Shown here piece by piece: positions 8,553-17,103 of a stretch of 41,790 nt of DNA (position 1 is its first letter; the number at the start of each line of letters is the position of its first letter). Both the position numbers and the translations under genes were made by a program. The stretch comes from Sphingobacteriaceae bacterium UBA2059 (GTDB lineage Bacteria; Bacteroidota; Bacteroidia; Sphingobacteriales; Sphingobacteriaceae): NCBI GenBank assembly GCA_002332615.1, contig DDAL01000021.1:14185-55974 (forward strand), read 5' to 3'. Below the pieces are notes generated by a model, which worked only from the letters and a program-made list of their open reading frames with translations, had not been told where the DNA came from and ran no database searches.

Positions 8553-9407
8553 CTATTCGGCAGCTCTGTATTGAGACGGGGTAAGTCCGGTGTGTTTTTT
8601 AAAGAACTTTGTAAAGAAGAACTGATCGCTGAAGTGAAGCTTTTCGGCAACCCGGCCTATGCTTAGCGAGAGGTCGCGCAGAAGAAGCTTGGCCTCCATA
8701 ATAACTGCCCTGTCTATAAATTCGCCTGCTGTGCGCCCCGTGGTTTCTTTAAGGGTCTGGCTTAGATGCCTGGGTGTTACAAACAGGTGTTCGGCGTAGA
8801 ACTGAACACTTCTCTCTTCTCTGAAATGCTTTGAAAGTAAACGAAGGAATTTCAGGCTGAGCTCCTGTGGCCGGTTCATTTTAACACTGTAAGCTGTGTT
8901 ATAAAGTCTGTAAAGGGATGCTGCTTCATAAAACAAGGTTAAAAAGCCATGGCGCTTTTTTTCCATGGCGAAGGGGGTATCCTGATCGCCGGCTACGGTG
9001 CGCATAACAATTTCAATAAGCTGCAAATAGGATGTTAGCTCGTGCGGGGTTATTTCGTAAAAAGGTTGAAAGCCCGAGGCAAATGTTTCCATTAGCCTGG
9101 ATGTATTTGAGCGCACTCCGTTCCAGCTTAAGAAGTCGCGGCTGAAGGTGAGTCCGGTGAGCGAAATGTCGCTGCTGAATGAGCTGAACTCATAAACAGA
9201 ATTGGGCAGGACAAACAGCAGAGAGTTTTTTTTTACTATAAAGTCGGAAAGGTTAAATTTGAGATTGATTTCTCCTTGTTTGAGCAGAATAACATTAAAC
9301 TTTGCGGGGCGGTAAACTTTTCCGATTTCGATAGTTTGTGACATTTCCTTCTCCGTGAAAACGGGCACATCGTTCGTAAGAAAGTCGGTATTACCAAAGC
9401 TGTTCAT
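8553..9407 (-). CDS. AraC-family transcriptional regulator
   Basis: About 284 residues from the first ATG (9407, MNSFGNTDF); the frame stays open to a TTG at 9473, but that extension has no support. The C-terminal third carries the two AraC/XylS helix-turn-helix motifs: SVQFYAEHLFVTPRHLSQTLKETTG and IGRVAEKLHFSDQFFFTKFFKKHTGLTPSQYR. The N-terminal part resembles an AraC cupin-type sensor (GKVYRPAKFNVILLKQGEINL). It sits just upstream of the tolC-emrA-emrB-like operon on the same strand and is the best candidate for its activator. The inducer is unknown. It may also be co-transcribed with the two genes before it. Confidence 0.88.
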   Translation of the reverse strand: MNSFGNTDFLTNDVPVFTEKEMSQTIEIGKVYRPAKFNVILLKQGEINLKFNLSDFIVKKNSLLFVLPNSVYEFSSFSSDISLTGLTFSRDFLSWNGVRSNTSRLMETFASGFQPFYEITPHELTSYLQLIEIVMRTVAGDQDTPFAMEKKRHGFLTLFYEAASLYRLYNTAYSVKMNRPQELSLKFLRLLSKHFREERSVQFYAEHLFVTPRHLSQTLKETTGRTAGEFIDRAVIMEAKLLLRDLSLSIGRVAEKLHFSDQFFFTKFFKKHTGLTPSQYRAAE

Positions 9408-9462
9408 AAGCAAACCAAAGGTAATAATTTGATCTAAAACGCAGCAGCTGGCAATAAAGCTG

Positions 9463-10092
9463 TCAAAAGCCAATGCGCATGCCTGCTCCCAGCATAATAA
9501 TGTCCGTTAGCGGGAGTCCGCGAGTGTTCTGAAAGTAACTGATAAGGTATAACTCGTTGGTGTTAAACTCGGAATAAACGCTGAACGTTTTAATTGCGGA
9601 CGCTTTAAACACTTTGCGGGCATCAAACTTTACCTCATTGCTTATGCAAACATGCGGACGCAAAGCGGGCGACCACCAGTAATACCCTTTGGGATACTGT
9701 TCATTATCCCAGGCTACATTTAGATGCCGGCCTGCGGTATAGGCTATAAAGAGCCCAGGATTAAGGGGGTAAAAAGTAGCTTTATTGCTTATAGGAAGTT
9801 CGAAAGGATAGTACAAAAACTTTACTGTGGCAATGTGCAGTGTTCCGCCTTTTTGAGCCGGTACAAAACCATATCCTGCATTGAGAATACCCTTGTGATT
9901 TTTAAACATAGTATATCCGGCCGCTGCACTGACATAACCTATGCTGCCTCCGTGCTGCACGGACACTTGCTGAGGACTTAATTTTTTAACAAACTGGGCG
10001 CTAAGGGGTGATGCATTAAGTGCAAGCAGCATAAATGCATTGATAAGTATTTTAAAGCTAGAACTGTATGTTTTTGTAAGTAAGTTTTCCAT
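9463..10092 (-). CDS. putative outer-membrane/exported protein of unknown function
   Basis: A 209-residue protein with a signal peptide ending about NASPLSAQ (residue 33). The rest is rich in aromatic residues and glycine and reads as alternating beta strands (GSIGYVSAAAGYTMF, GILNAGYGFVPAQ, HIATVKFLYYPFELP), ending in MLGAGMRIGF. A final aromatic residue is typical of outer-membrane beta-barrels. I do not recognise the family. Its start lies inside the metallophosphoesterase gene (35-bp overlap), so the two are probably translated together, and the AraC gene follows after 55 bp. A small barrel beside a surface phosphoesterase could be envelope related, but that is only context. Confidence 0.6.
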   Translation of the reverse strand: MENLLTKTYSSSFKILINAFMLLALNASPLSAQFVKKLSPQQVSVQHGGSIGYVSAAAGYTMFKNHKGILNAGYGFVPAQKGGTLHIATVKFLYYPFELPISNKATFYPLNPGLFIAYTAGRHLNVAWDNEQYPKGYYWWSPALRPHVCISNEVKFDARKVFKASAIKTFSVYSEFNTNELYLISYFQNTRGLPLTDIIMLGAGMRIGF

Positions 10093-10885
10093 CTGTCACT
10101 TCAATAAGTAAAAATTCCCTGTTCATCATGGCGTTTGTAGTGAGGTAAGGTATCTGCTGGCCATTTGGATACCTGACCGCAAAGGAGTGGTCGTGCGCAT
10201 AAAGAGCAGCCAGGGTATTGGGCGAACTGTTAATGAGCTTTATATAATCATTTCTAAGGGCTTCGTTAAAGTCGGAAGAGAAAGGAGGCACGTGCGCTAC
10301 CGCTATATATGCATCTACCCCGTCGGCCGGCCGGAGCTGATGCGAAAGCCATTCGAGATCGGGAACATTATTGTCGAAATTCACTTCGCGGCCATTGTCG
10401 TTGTGGCAAATGAAGCGGATGCCTCCATAGGTAAAAGAGAAATTCATTTCGCCAAACATGCGCTTGTAAACCCGTACGCCGTTGCCTGCAAAATCATGAT
10501 TGCCTATGACGGCGATGTAAGGCATAGTAAGTTTAGATAAAAGTTGACTTACGCGGTTCATCTCCATGAGTAAGCCAAAGTCTGATATGTCGCCGTTTAA
10601 GAGGAGGAAGTCTACGCCGGGTATAGCATTGACGGCCCGCACCATATCCAGAGTACTATCATATTCTCTCTGAGTATCGCCTATCAGTACAAACCGCACT
10701 GTATCATCGCCTGGGGTTTCCATTAGTTTTTTTAGATTACGCTCATTAAGCGCCGTTGAACTGTTGCTGGTATAAATCTGACTGGGGCTATATTCTACCA
10801 TATTGCAGGCGCCTAAAGCCAGAATAAAAACAAAGCTTACTAAAAGCAGAAACTTCCGCTGACTGGCACAGAATATCTTATACAT
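10058..10885 (-). CDS. lipoprotein calcineurin-like metallophosphoesterase
   Basis: A 275-residue protein. A lipoprotein signal is clear: KFLLLVSFVFILALGAC with the lipidated Cys at residue 27. The binuclear-metal phosphoesterase motifs follow in order: LIGDTQRE (D70), LNGDISD (D99), VIGNHDFAGNG (N129, H130), AVAHVPPFS and ALYAHDHSF. The first motif is GDTQ rather than DxH, a known kind of variation in the superfamily. The enzyme should hydrolyse phosphate mono- or diesters in the periplasm or at the membrane surface; the substrate cannot be told. It is first in a possible seven-gene minus-strand run and faces a divergent TetR gene across a 208-bp region with an inverted repeat close to its start. 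Confidence 0.85.
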   Translation of the reverse strand: MYKIFCASQRKFLLLVSFVFILALGACNMVEYSPSQIYTSNSSTALNERNLKKLMETPGDDTVRFVLIGDTQREYDSTLDMVRAVNAIPGVDFLLLNGDISDFGLLMEMNRVSQLLSKLTMPYIAVIGNHDFAGNGVRVYKRMFGEMNFSFTYGGIRFICHNDNGREVNFDNNVPDLEWLSHQLRPADGVDAYIAVAHVPPFSSDFNEALRNDYIKLINSSPNTLAALYAHDHSFAVRYPNGQQIPYLTTNAMMNREFLLIEVTDGKLTYKNIQF

Positions 10886-10893
10886 ACCCCTTA

Positions 10894-10922
10894 ATTAGAC
10901 TATTTGACAAAATTAGTCTAAT
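10894..10922. promoter_or_regulatory. 9-bp inverted repeat, candidate TetR operator
   Basis: The arms ATTAGACTA (10894-10902) and TAGTCTAAT (10914-10922) are exact reverse complements separated by 11 bp. The site lies 9 bp upstream of the metallophosphoesterase start, in the region shared with the divergent TetR gene, and covers a candidate -7 box for the minus-strand gene. A repressor here would block that transcript. Confidence 0.5.
10908..10915 (-). promoter_or_regulatory. candidate Bacteroidota -7 box (TAnnTTTG)
   Basis: The minus strand reads TAATTTTG, an exact match to TAnnTTTG, ending 22 bases before the metallophosphoesterase start. A TTG lies upstream, but its spacing to the box is shorter than usual for the -33 element. 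The match is short and could be chance. Confidence 0.3.
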
Positions 10923-11081
10923 AATCTACAAAACGCGTCATTTGAATCTAATTCCGTCAACATGCGCCGCCAGGTTTCTTTTGGAGAAAGTCCCCTTTTG
11001 CGAGGAAATTGTTTAAACGCTCATACGTACTTATTTAAGCCTTCCCGGACTTATAAAAAGCGCTTAACTTAGAAAAAGATG

Positions 11082-11089
11082 TAAATTTG
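11082..11089 (+). promoter_or_regulatory. candidate -7 box of the TetR gene
   Basis: TAAATTTG matches TAnnTTTG but ends only 4 bases before the ATG at 11094, so transcription would begin at or near the start codon and give a nearly leaderless mRNA. A promoter further upstream is equally possible. Confidence 0.2.
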
Positions 11090-11093
11090 CTTT

Positions 11094-11690
11094 ATGAGTT
11101 TAGTTCCTAAGGACGACAAGGTGTTGCAGGAAATTTTACAGGCTGCACGTGAGATCTTTTCAAAGTTTGGTTTAAAAAAATCGACCATGGAAGACGTCGC
11201 CAGGTCAATTGGGAAAGGGAAGAGTACTCTTTACTATTATTACAGCGGCAAGAACGAACTTTTTGAAGCCGTTATTAAGGACGAGCTGGATAAGCATATT
11301 AAAAATATGCAGCGGGCCATTTCAAATGCTTCCGGGCCGCTGGCCAAATTGAAGGCCCTATTTTTAGAACGGCTTGAACTAAAGAAGCAATTGCTTAACC
11401 TGGGGCAGGTGGTGCAGCAGGACTTTTTTGACAATTTTGAAACACTGCTCAACATTAAAAAAGAGCTTGAAATTACGCAGGTTGGCTTCGTTAAAGAGAT
11501 CGTTCGCGAAGGGATTGAAGGAGGCGAATTCAGAAATCTGAGCGAAGAAGATATCACCTTATTTTCGTATTGGGTGGTTGCTGGCTTTGGTGGCTTAGAT
11601 CACCCGGTTTACACATCCGACTGCCTTAAGCACTCGGATGTCTTTACTGAAAAGGTAACCGGCTTTATTCTATATGGGTTAAAGAAGTAA
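11094..11690 (+). CDS. TetR/AcrR-family transcriptional regulator
   Basis: A 198-residue protein. Residues about 10-57 form the TetR DNA-binding domain: ILQAAREIFSKFGLKKSTMEDVARSIGKGKSTLYYYYSGKNELFEAV, with the signature KxTLYYYF-like segment. The remainder is a helical ligand-binding and dimer domain without a recognisable ligand class; it ends DVFTEKVTGFILYGLKK. TetR repressors commonly control divergent genes, and here the divergent gene heads a minus-strand run that includes a TolC/EmrAB-type pump. The inverted repeat at 10894-10922 is the obvious operator candidate, although it lies 172 bp from this gene's start. Confidence 0.9.
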   Translation: MSLVPKDDKVLQEILQAAREIFSKFGLKKSTMEDVARSIGKGKSTLYYYYSGKNELFEAVIKDELDKHIKNMQRAISNASGPLAKLKALFLERLELKKQLLNLGQVVQQDFFDNFETLLNIKKELEITQVGFVKEIVREGIEGGEFRNLSEEDITLFSYWVVAGFGGLDHPVYTSDCLKHSDVFTEKVTGFILYGLKK

Positions 11691-11749
11691 AAAATATTAC
11701 TTTAAAATAAAAGCAAACGATTTTTTGACTTATCAGTTTCTAAGCGCGG

Positions 11750-11777
11750 GTTCCCCGTATTAAATGGGGGACTTTTA
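11750..11777 (+). terminator. hairpin after the TetR gene
   Basis: The stem GTTCCCC (11750-11756) / GGGGGAC (11766-11772) has 7 pairs including one G-T and a 9-nt AT-rich loop, and is followed by TTTTA. It lies 60 bp after the TetR stop and before the response-regulator gene. A second stem, TCGGCA/TGCCGA (11822-11838), lies closer to the next gene. Confidence 0.5.
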
Positions 11778-11860
11778 CTAAGTACTTAAATTGATAAAGC
11801 AGTATTAAGTCTCTTAAAGCTTCGGCATTGTTTGCCGACTTTTGACTTAATCTATAAACT

Positions 11861-12256
11861 ATGAAGACACCTACTCAAAAACGCATTCTGGTTATTGAAG
11901 ATGACCAGGATATTCAAGATGTGATCAAGCATGCACTTATGGATCATCAGTACGAAGTCTTATCACTATCGGAAACAAAAAATATTCTTAACGAAATAAA
12001 AATATTTGAGCCTCAGGTGGTTTTACTTGATTATATTCTTCCGGAAATTAACGGAGGAGAGCTTTGCCACCAGATAAAGAACAATGCTGAAACGAGTGGC
12101 ATTGCTGTTATTCTATATTCTGCCCATCCCCGTATTCTTAAATCATTAGGATATTACGGTTGCGATGCTTTTTTAGAAAAGCCTTTTGACTTATGGGAGC
12201 TTGTGAGTACCATAGACCATTATGCAGAAAAGGTTCAAAAGGCGGTGGACGTATAA
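11861..12256 (+). CDS. single-domain response regulator (CheY-like receiver)
   Basis: A 131-residue protein that is a receiver domain alone. The acidic pair is D14/D15 (VIEDDQD), the phospho-acceptor is D57 (VVLLDYILPE), the switch Thr/Ser is S87 (ILYSAH), and the conserved lysine is K107 (LEKPF). There is no output domain, so it should act by protein contact as a phospho-relay or adaptor, as in Bacteroidota stand-alone receivers. No histidine kinase is next to it, so its partner is encoded elsewhere. It has its own upstream region of 170 bp and faces the convergent hydrolase gene across 72 bp. Confidence 0.92.
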   Translation: MKTPTQKRILVIEDDQDIQDVIKHALMDHQYEVLSLSETKNILNEIKIFEPQVVLLDYILPEINGGELCHQIKNNAETSGIAVILYSAHPRILKSLGYYGCDAFLEKPFDLWELVSTIDHYAEKVQKAVDV

Positions 12257-12328
12257 TTACACCGAGCACGGAGGAAAGTTTGCTATTTACTAGCCTCAGT
12301 GGCTTAGTCGCGTTTGGATACAGAAACT

Positions 12329-13132
12329 CTAATACTTAGCCGCTACCCGTAGTAAAATATCGAAAGCAGGCCTGGCCATGCCGCCATGATCAAAGCCTTG
12401 AAGTTCATATAGCGTTGTCGCCTTGTGCCCGACAAGCTTCATCATGCGGTTGAGATAGGCATTTTCTTCGTAACGACCTAAAAGTTCCAGTTCGCGGTCG
12501 CCTGTTATCAGAACCATGGGCGGGGCATCAGCCCTCACATGATAAACAGGGGCGTACTGGTCTATAATTGCCTGAGTATCTTTAATTCCTTTTTCTTTTC
12601 GAATGGTAAAATGAGTGATGGCCTGCCCACTGAAAGGTACAAGGGCGGCAATACTGTCTGCACTAACCGAGTGCTTTGACAGGTACTGCTTATTAAGGGT
12701 AAGCATCATAGCAAGGTATCCGCCTGCTGAATGGCCTGAAACTATAATGCGCGAAGGATCGCCGCCAAATTCATTTATATGCTTAAATACCCAGGCAACC
12801 GCTGCTGCGGCATCTTCAATATAAACGGGAGCCGAAACAAATGGCGATAACCTGTATCCTACCCCAATAACCGCGTGGCCTTTGTTCATTAACGCCTCGG
12901 GTATTTCTTTATTTCCGCCTGTAATACCTCCGCCATGAAACCATATTATAGTAGAAAAACCTTTTTTAAAGGGATAATACACATCAAGTACACACCTGGC
13001 TTTTGCATAGCTGTCTTTGTAAACCTGAGATTCGCTGTAATAAGGTATGTTGCTTTTGGTCGCATACCTTGTCTCTTGAGCAAAGACGCTTATAGTAAAG
13101 AATGTGAATAGTAAGACTGCTAGTTGTTTCAT
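12329..13132 (-). CDS. secreted alpha/beta hydrolase (carboxylesterase-like)
   Basis: A 267-residue protein with a Sec signal peptide (MKQLAVLLFTFFTISVFAQ). The oxyanion loop HGGG is at 66-69 in IIWFHGGGITGGN, and the nucleophile elbow GHSAGG at 133-138 (S135). A likely acid lies in LITGDRELE and the catalytic histidine in GFDHGGM. This is the BD-FAE / hormone-sensitive-lipase-like esterase type, periplasmic here. Likely substrates are acetyl or feruloyl esters of sugars or small esters, but nothing decides between them. It follows the RtcB gene by 23 bp on the same strand and may share its transcript, although no functional link is evident. Confidence 0.88.
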   Translation of the reverse strand: MKQLAVLLFTFFTISVFAQETRYATKSNIPYYSESQVYKDSYAKARCVLDVYYPFKKGFSTIIWFHGGGITGGNKEIPEALMNKGHAVIGVGYRLSPFVSAPVYIEDAAAAVAWVFKHINEFGGDPSRIIVSGHSAGGYLAMMLTLNKQYLSKHSVSADSIAALVPFSGQAITHFTIRKEKGIKDTQAIIDQYAPVYHVRADAPPMVLITGDRELELLGRYEENAYLNRMMKLVGHKATTLYELQGFDHGGMARPAFDILLRVAAKY

Positions 13133-13155
13133 AACTAAAGGTACATGTTATCTTA

Positions 13156-14607
13156 TTAATCTTCCGGACGCTCCTTTGGATTCGCCATACGCACAATGCG
13201 TGGCTGGAATGTAGCCAGCACGTCAACCAGTTCCTGCTGAGCGGCCATTACTGTGTGTATATCCTTGTAAACCATAGGGGCTTCGTCAAGGTCTGAGCCC
13301 AGTAGCGTAATGTCTTTTGCCCTTAACTCTGCCTCAACCACATCTTTTTTTAAGGTTTTAAAGGCTGCACTACGGCTCATTAGTCGGCCGGCACCGTGGG
13401 ATGCAGATTGAAGAGAACTGCTTTCGCCTTTTCCTCTTACCACAAAGCCCGGCGTACTCATAGAACCGGGGATAATGCCGAGTACTCCCTTTCCGGCAGG
13501 AGTAGCTCCTTTACGATGCACTATCACTTCGGTTCCGTCCGGAAGCTGTTCTTTCCAAGCGAAATTATGATGATTCTCTATGCGTGTGAGAGGCGTCATA
13601 TTAAGAGATCTGGCTATTTTACTATGTATTTCATGATGATTGGCCGAGGCGTAAAGGCCGGCAAGGCTCATTGCAACCCAATACTCCATGCCTTCCTGGC
13701 TGTCTAGCGAGAGCCAGGCTAAATGCCTGGCTTCCTTTGGCAAAACGGTTTTTTCCATTGCTATTTTGGAGTAATAGGCGGCTACTGCACTTCCAAACCC
13801 TCTTGAGCCTGAGTGTGATAGCAGCGCCAGGTACTTACCCTCAGGCAGGCCCGGAAGTTCTGCCGCTTTTACCTCTAGTTCTCCCCACTCTACAAAGTGG
13901 TTTCCGGTGCCCGAGGTGCCAAGCTGCGCATAGGCCTTATCCTTTAACGAACGCAGCAGAGCGCTGGCATTCCAGTCGGGATGGTCGAGTACAGAAGTAT
14001 CGAAATAGCTTTTACTCGTACTGCCAAGCCCGAAATAGGTGTGCCCGAGAAGAAGTTTTGTAAGCTTTTCCTTTTCAGTATCCAGCGTCAGCGACGGAAC
14101 ATCAAAAACACTCAGGCACATTCTGCAGGCTATATCTACCCCTACCGCATAAGGAATAACGGTATTGCTGTTGGTTGCCAGCACTCCTCCGATAGGAAGG
14201 CCATAGCCCTGGTGTGCATCGGGCATCAGGGCACCTGCAACAGCAACCGGTAACTTCATGGCAGTATTCATCTGGGTCAGGGCGCCCTCTTCAATATTTT
14301 TCCTCCCGAATACGGGAAAATCCGGCGACTGCTGCTTTAGCTCTATATCCTTAACCGGGGGCGGTATCTTACCCGTTTTGCGTAGTCGTATAATCTGAGC
14401 GGCCAGCTCTTTGAACCTGCTATCCTGCTCTGTGATATAACGCTCGGGTTCGTTTGCCAGTAGTTTTAAATGCCTTAACAGTTCGCCTTTGCTTATCTTC
14501 CCTTCTTTTAACATTGTGTTTGCCAACGTGCTGAACAGGATTAGAAGCTTTGTATTTTTTATCCCCAGGATAGAGATATCTTTATTACTAATCTTTTGCT
14601 TTTTCAT
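13156..14607 (-). CDS. rtcB: RtcB-family RNA ligase
   Basis: A 483-residue protein with the RtcB motifs in order: MPDAHQGYGLPIGGV (128-142), GVDIACRM with metal ligands D158 and C161, GTGNHF with H237, LSHSGSRG with H265, ENHHNF with H346, HRKGATPAGKG (363-373), IIPGSMSTPGFV (377-388) and SASHGAGRLMSRSAA with the GMP-acceptor histidine H403. RtcB joins RNA ends bearing a 2',3'-cyclic phosphate or 3'-phosphate to a 5'-OH using GTP and Mn2+. DIACRM differs from the more common DIGCGM, but the Asp and Cys ligands are kept. No RtcA, archease or RtcR gene is near, so its role may be rRNA or tRNA repair under stress. Confidence 0.95.
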   Translation of the reverse strand: MKKQKISNKDISILGIKNTKLLILFSTLANTMLKEGKISKGELLRHLKLLANEPERYITEQDSRFKELAAQIIRLRKTGKIPPPVKDIELKQQSPDFPVFGRKNIEEGALTQMNTAMKLPVAVAGALMPDAHQGYGLPIGGVLATNSNTVIPYAVGVDIACRMCLSVFDVPSLTLDTEKEKLTKLLLGHTYFGLGSTSKSYFDTSVLDHPDWNASALLRSLKDKAYAQLGTSGTGNHFVEWGELEVKAAELPGLPEGKYLALLSHSGSRGFGSAVAAYYSKIAMEKTVLPKEARHLAWLSLDSQEGMEYWVAMSLAGLYASANHHEIHSKIARSLNMTPLTRIENHHNFAWKEQLPDGTEVIVHRKGATPAGKGVLGIIPGSMSTPGFVVRGKGESSSLQSASHGAGRLMSRSAAFKTLKKDVVEAELRAKDITLLGSDLDEAPMVYKDIHTVMAAQQELVDVLATFQPRIVRMANPKERPED

Positions 14608-15036
14608 TTTCGACTGATTATTTCATTTTAACAACACCTGTTAGCCTGTATTCGTTTATTTGCCTTCTTCCAGGCTTTAACCATCATACCTGCTGTATGG
14701 AACATTTGTAAACAAGCGGCGAGGGAGCTTGTTATAAGAAGATTATCTGATTGAAAATTTTTGCTGACTTTATAGCGGTTTATATTGATTAACTGAAATA
14801 AAGGCTGACCTGCCTGTGAAACCAGAGAAGCCCTCTTAGCCTTCACGGGAAACTCATTCATCTACGTAAGCAACACCCTTCTATTGGGCCTACAAGTGAG
14901 AAATTATCTATGGCACTCAAGGGCTATGGGTACAGGTTGTTCAAACTAAAGGCTTAGCGTTATTGAACTCACCGTCCTTAGGGCTTGATAAAACCACATA
15001 CGGCCGCAATTGTTAGTGTATTTAAACGTAAAACCG
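14608..15036. other. divergent intergenic region, no supported gene
   Basis: These 429 bp separate the divergent rtcB and quinone-oxidoreductase genes and should carry both promoters. A 77-codon minus-strand frame (14628-14861) has low-complexity, non-family-like content and is not called. No clear -33/-7 pair, tRNA or repeat was found. Confidence 0.5.
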
Positions 15037-16020
15037 ATGAATGCAGTTGTTATTAGTACATCCGGAGCTCCGGATGTGTTGAAATTGAGTGAGCGGGCAA
15101 AACCCGCTGCGGGTGCAGATGAGGTATTGATACGGGTATGGGCATCGGGAGTTAATCGTCCGGATGTTGCCCAAAGACAGGGAGTATACCCGCCGCCTGC
15201 CGGTGCTCCGGAAGACATCCCGGGCCTGGAGATAGCCGGAATTATAGAAGAGTGCGGAAGTAATGTGACGGCATGGAAAAAGGGCGATCGGGTATGCGCA
15301 CTTGTGGCAGGGGGCGGATATGCTGAATATTGCCTGGCAAACAGCGGAAACTGTTTACCCGTACCGCAAACGATTACTCTGACGGAAGCAGCTTCCATGC
15401 CCGAGACATTTTTTACCGTTTGGAGTAACGTGTTTGATCGCTGTAAGTTGAAGCAGGGGGAGAGTCTGCTGGTACATGGAGGAAGCAGCGGTATAGGTGT
15501 TACAGCGATACAAATGGCCAAAGCTCTCGGTTGCACGGTGTATGTAACTGCCGGCAACGACGAAAAATGCACATTTTGCGAATTGCTCGGTGCTGACAAA
15601 GCCATTAACTACCGTACCCAGAGTTTTCCGGAAAGTATAAATATGCTTACCAGCGGCAGAGGTGTCGACGTAATCCTTGATATGGTTGGAGGCGATTATC
15701 TGCCGCTTAATATAGATTGCCTTGCAGAAGAAGGCCGGCTGGTTATGATTAACTCGATGAAAGGAATGAACGTGAACATAGACATAGCAAAAGTAATGCG
15801 AAAGCGCCTCTGGATCACAGGTTCTTTTCTGCGATCCAGAGACAATACCTTTAAAAGCTCCGTTGCCAGCGAACTAAAAAAACACATCTGGCCTTTGCTT
15901 GAACAAGGCACTATTAAACCTGTAATCTATAAAGCTTTTCCCGCCCGTCAGGCCGCCGCAGCCCACGAACTTATGGAAAGCAGCCGGCACATGGGAAAAA
16001 TAGTACTGATATGGGACTAG
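15037..16020 (+). CDS. NAD(P)H quinone oxidoreductase, PIG3/zeta-crystallin-like MDR family
   Basis: About 327 residues from the ATG at 15037 (MNAVVISTSGAPDVL, the usual family opening); a TTG at 15010 would add nine unsupported residues. The GroES-like domain shows VLIRVWASGVNRPDVAQRQGVYPPPAGAPEDIPGLEIAG in two adjoining stretches, and the Rossmann segment is VHGGSSGIGVTAIQMAKALG. No zinc-ligand cysteine set is present, as expected for the PIG3/QOR branch. These enzymes reduce quinones or enones with NADPH and often serve in detoxification. The gene stands alone and its stop lies only 8 bp from the convergent LacI-gene stop. Confidence 0.93.
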   Translation: MNAVVISTSGAPDVLKLSERAKPAAGADEVLIRVWASGVNRPDVAQRQGVYPPPAGAPEDIPGLEIAGIIEECGSNVTAWKKGDRVCALVAGGGYAEYCLANSGNCLPVPQTITLTEAASMPETFFTVWSNVFDRCKLKQGESLLVHGGSSGIGVTAIQMAKALGCTVYVTAGNDEKCTFCELLGADKAINYRTQSFPESINMLTSGRGVDVILDMVGGDYLPLNIDCLAEEGRLVMINSMKGMNVNIDIAKVMRKRLWITGSFLRSRDNTFKSSVASELKKHIWPLLEQGTIKPVIYKAFPARQAAAAHELMESSRHMGKIVLIWD

Positions 16021-16028
16021 AATGCTGA

Positions 16029-17048
16029 TTAGGCTCCGGAAGATTTTCTTATGACTAATTGTGAGTTAATAAGAAGCTGCTTTTTAGTAGCTGATGGGTT
16101 ATTGATCTGATTAATAAGGATGTTCACGGCTTCTTTACCTACCTGAACTAAGGGTTGGCTGATAAAAGTTATAGGGGAATAAAAAAAATCAAATGCTTCG
16201 CCTTCATCAAAACATACGATTGCCAAATCATCCGGTATCCTGTAACCTAGCTTATCTAAAGTCTTCAAACCGTTCAAAGCCAGAGTGTTTGTGCTGAAAA
16301 ATAAAGCGTCAACTGCCGGTTCTTCACTTAGGAGGTTCCTGACGTTAACATCAACCTCTTCTTTCAATGAATCAAAATTAATTTCTTTGATTAAAGATAT
16401 TGACGAAAAAACCTTGTTATCCTGTAAAGCAGTAAGATAGCCCCGCTTCCGTTCTTCCATATGAATAAGGTCACTGTGATAAGTTATCATTCCAATGTTC
16501 TTATGTCCAGTTTCTACCAGGTGATTTACAGCATCATAAGCGGCACGAAAGTTTTCTGTAGCTACAAAATTTGTATCTATTGAGGGAAAATAGCGATCTA
16601 TGAGAACTAAGGGTATGTTTTGATGCTCCAGGTATTCAATTTGCTTTTCCGTGCCTTGCGCCGGCGCTATAATAAACCCGTCCACCTGCCTTTTAACAAG
16701 AACGTTAATCAGATCACTTGACTTTTCATGATTTTCATCTGAGCTTCCGAAAATAACAGTATAATTATACTTCTTGGCCTCATCCTCTATGATGCGCGCT
16801 ATATTACCGAAAAAAGGATTGGAAATATCTGCAAGTATAAGACCTATTGTTTGTGACTTACCGCTTTTTAAGCTAATTGCCAGCTGGTTTGGCTGATAAT
16901 CAAGCTCCTTAGCAATTTCCCGAATTTTTTTCGCAATTTCTTTTCCGACTCTCGCTTCTTTTTCTTTGTTATTCAGCACATAAGATACTAAGGCTGTAGA
17001 GACCCCTGCAGCTTGGGCTATATCTTTTAGGGATACTTTTTTTTTCAT
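16029..17048 (-). CDS. LacI-family transcriptional regulator of the sugar locus
   Basis: A 339-residue protein. The N-terminal helix-turn-helix is VSLKDIAQAAGVSTALVSYVL (5-25), followed by the hinge NQLAISLKSGKSQTIGLI and a periplasmic-binding-protein-like sugar domain (DISNPFFG, RQVDGFIIAPAQG, GHKNIGMITYHSD, ERKRGYLTAL, FISQPLVQVGKEAV). It is the last gene of the minus-strand sugar operon (55 bp after the 696-aa gene), so it probably regulates itself together with the operon. LacI proteins bind CpG-centred palindromes, and such a site is found at 26687-26710. The effector is probably D-arabinose or D-ribulose if the operon function is read correctly. Confidence 0.93.
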   Translation of the reverse strand: MKKKVSLKDIAQAAGVSTALVSYVLNNKEKEARVGKEIAKKIREIAKELDYQPNQLAISLKSGKSQTIGLILADISNPFFGNIARIIEDEAKKYNYTVIFGSSDENHEKSSDLINVLVKRQVDGFIIAPAQGTEKQIEYLEHQNIPLVLIDRYFPSIDTNFVATENFRAAYDAVNHLVETGHKNIGMITYHSDLIHMEERKRGYLTALQDNKVFSSISLIKEINFDSLKEEVDVNVRNLLSEEPAVDALFFSTNTLALNGLKTLDKLGYRIPDDLAIVCFDEGEAFDFFYSPITFISQPLVQVGKEAVNILINQINNPSATKKQLLINSQLVIRKSSGA

Positions 17049-17103
17049 AAAACAACAGTACGTAATGGAGTAAACGCCAAAAAGGCTTTCAACACAAAGT
17101 TAA

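Noticed and set aside
14628..14861. 77-codon minus-strand frame upstream of rtcB
   Set aside because: No family-like sequence, no good ribosome site and an ordinary divergent promoter setting; treated as non-coding.
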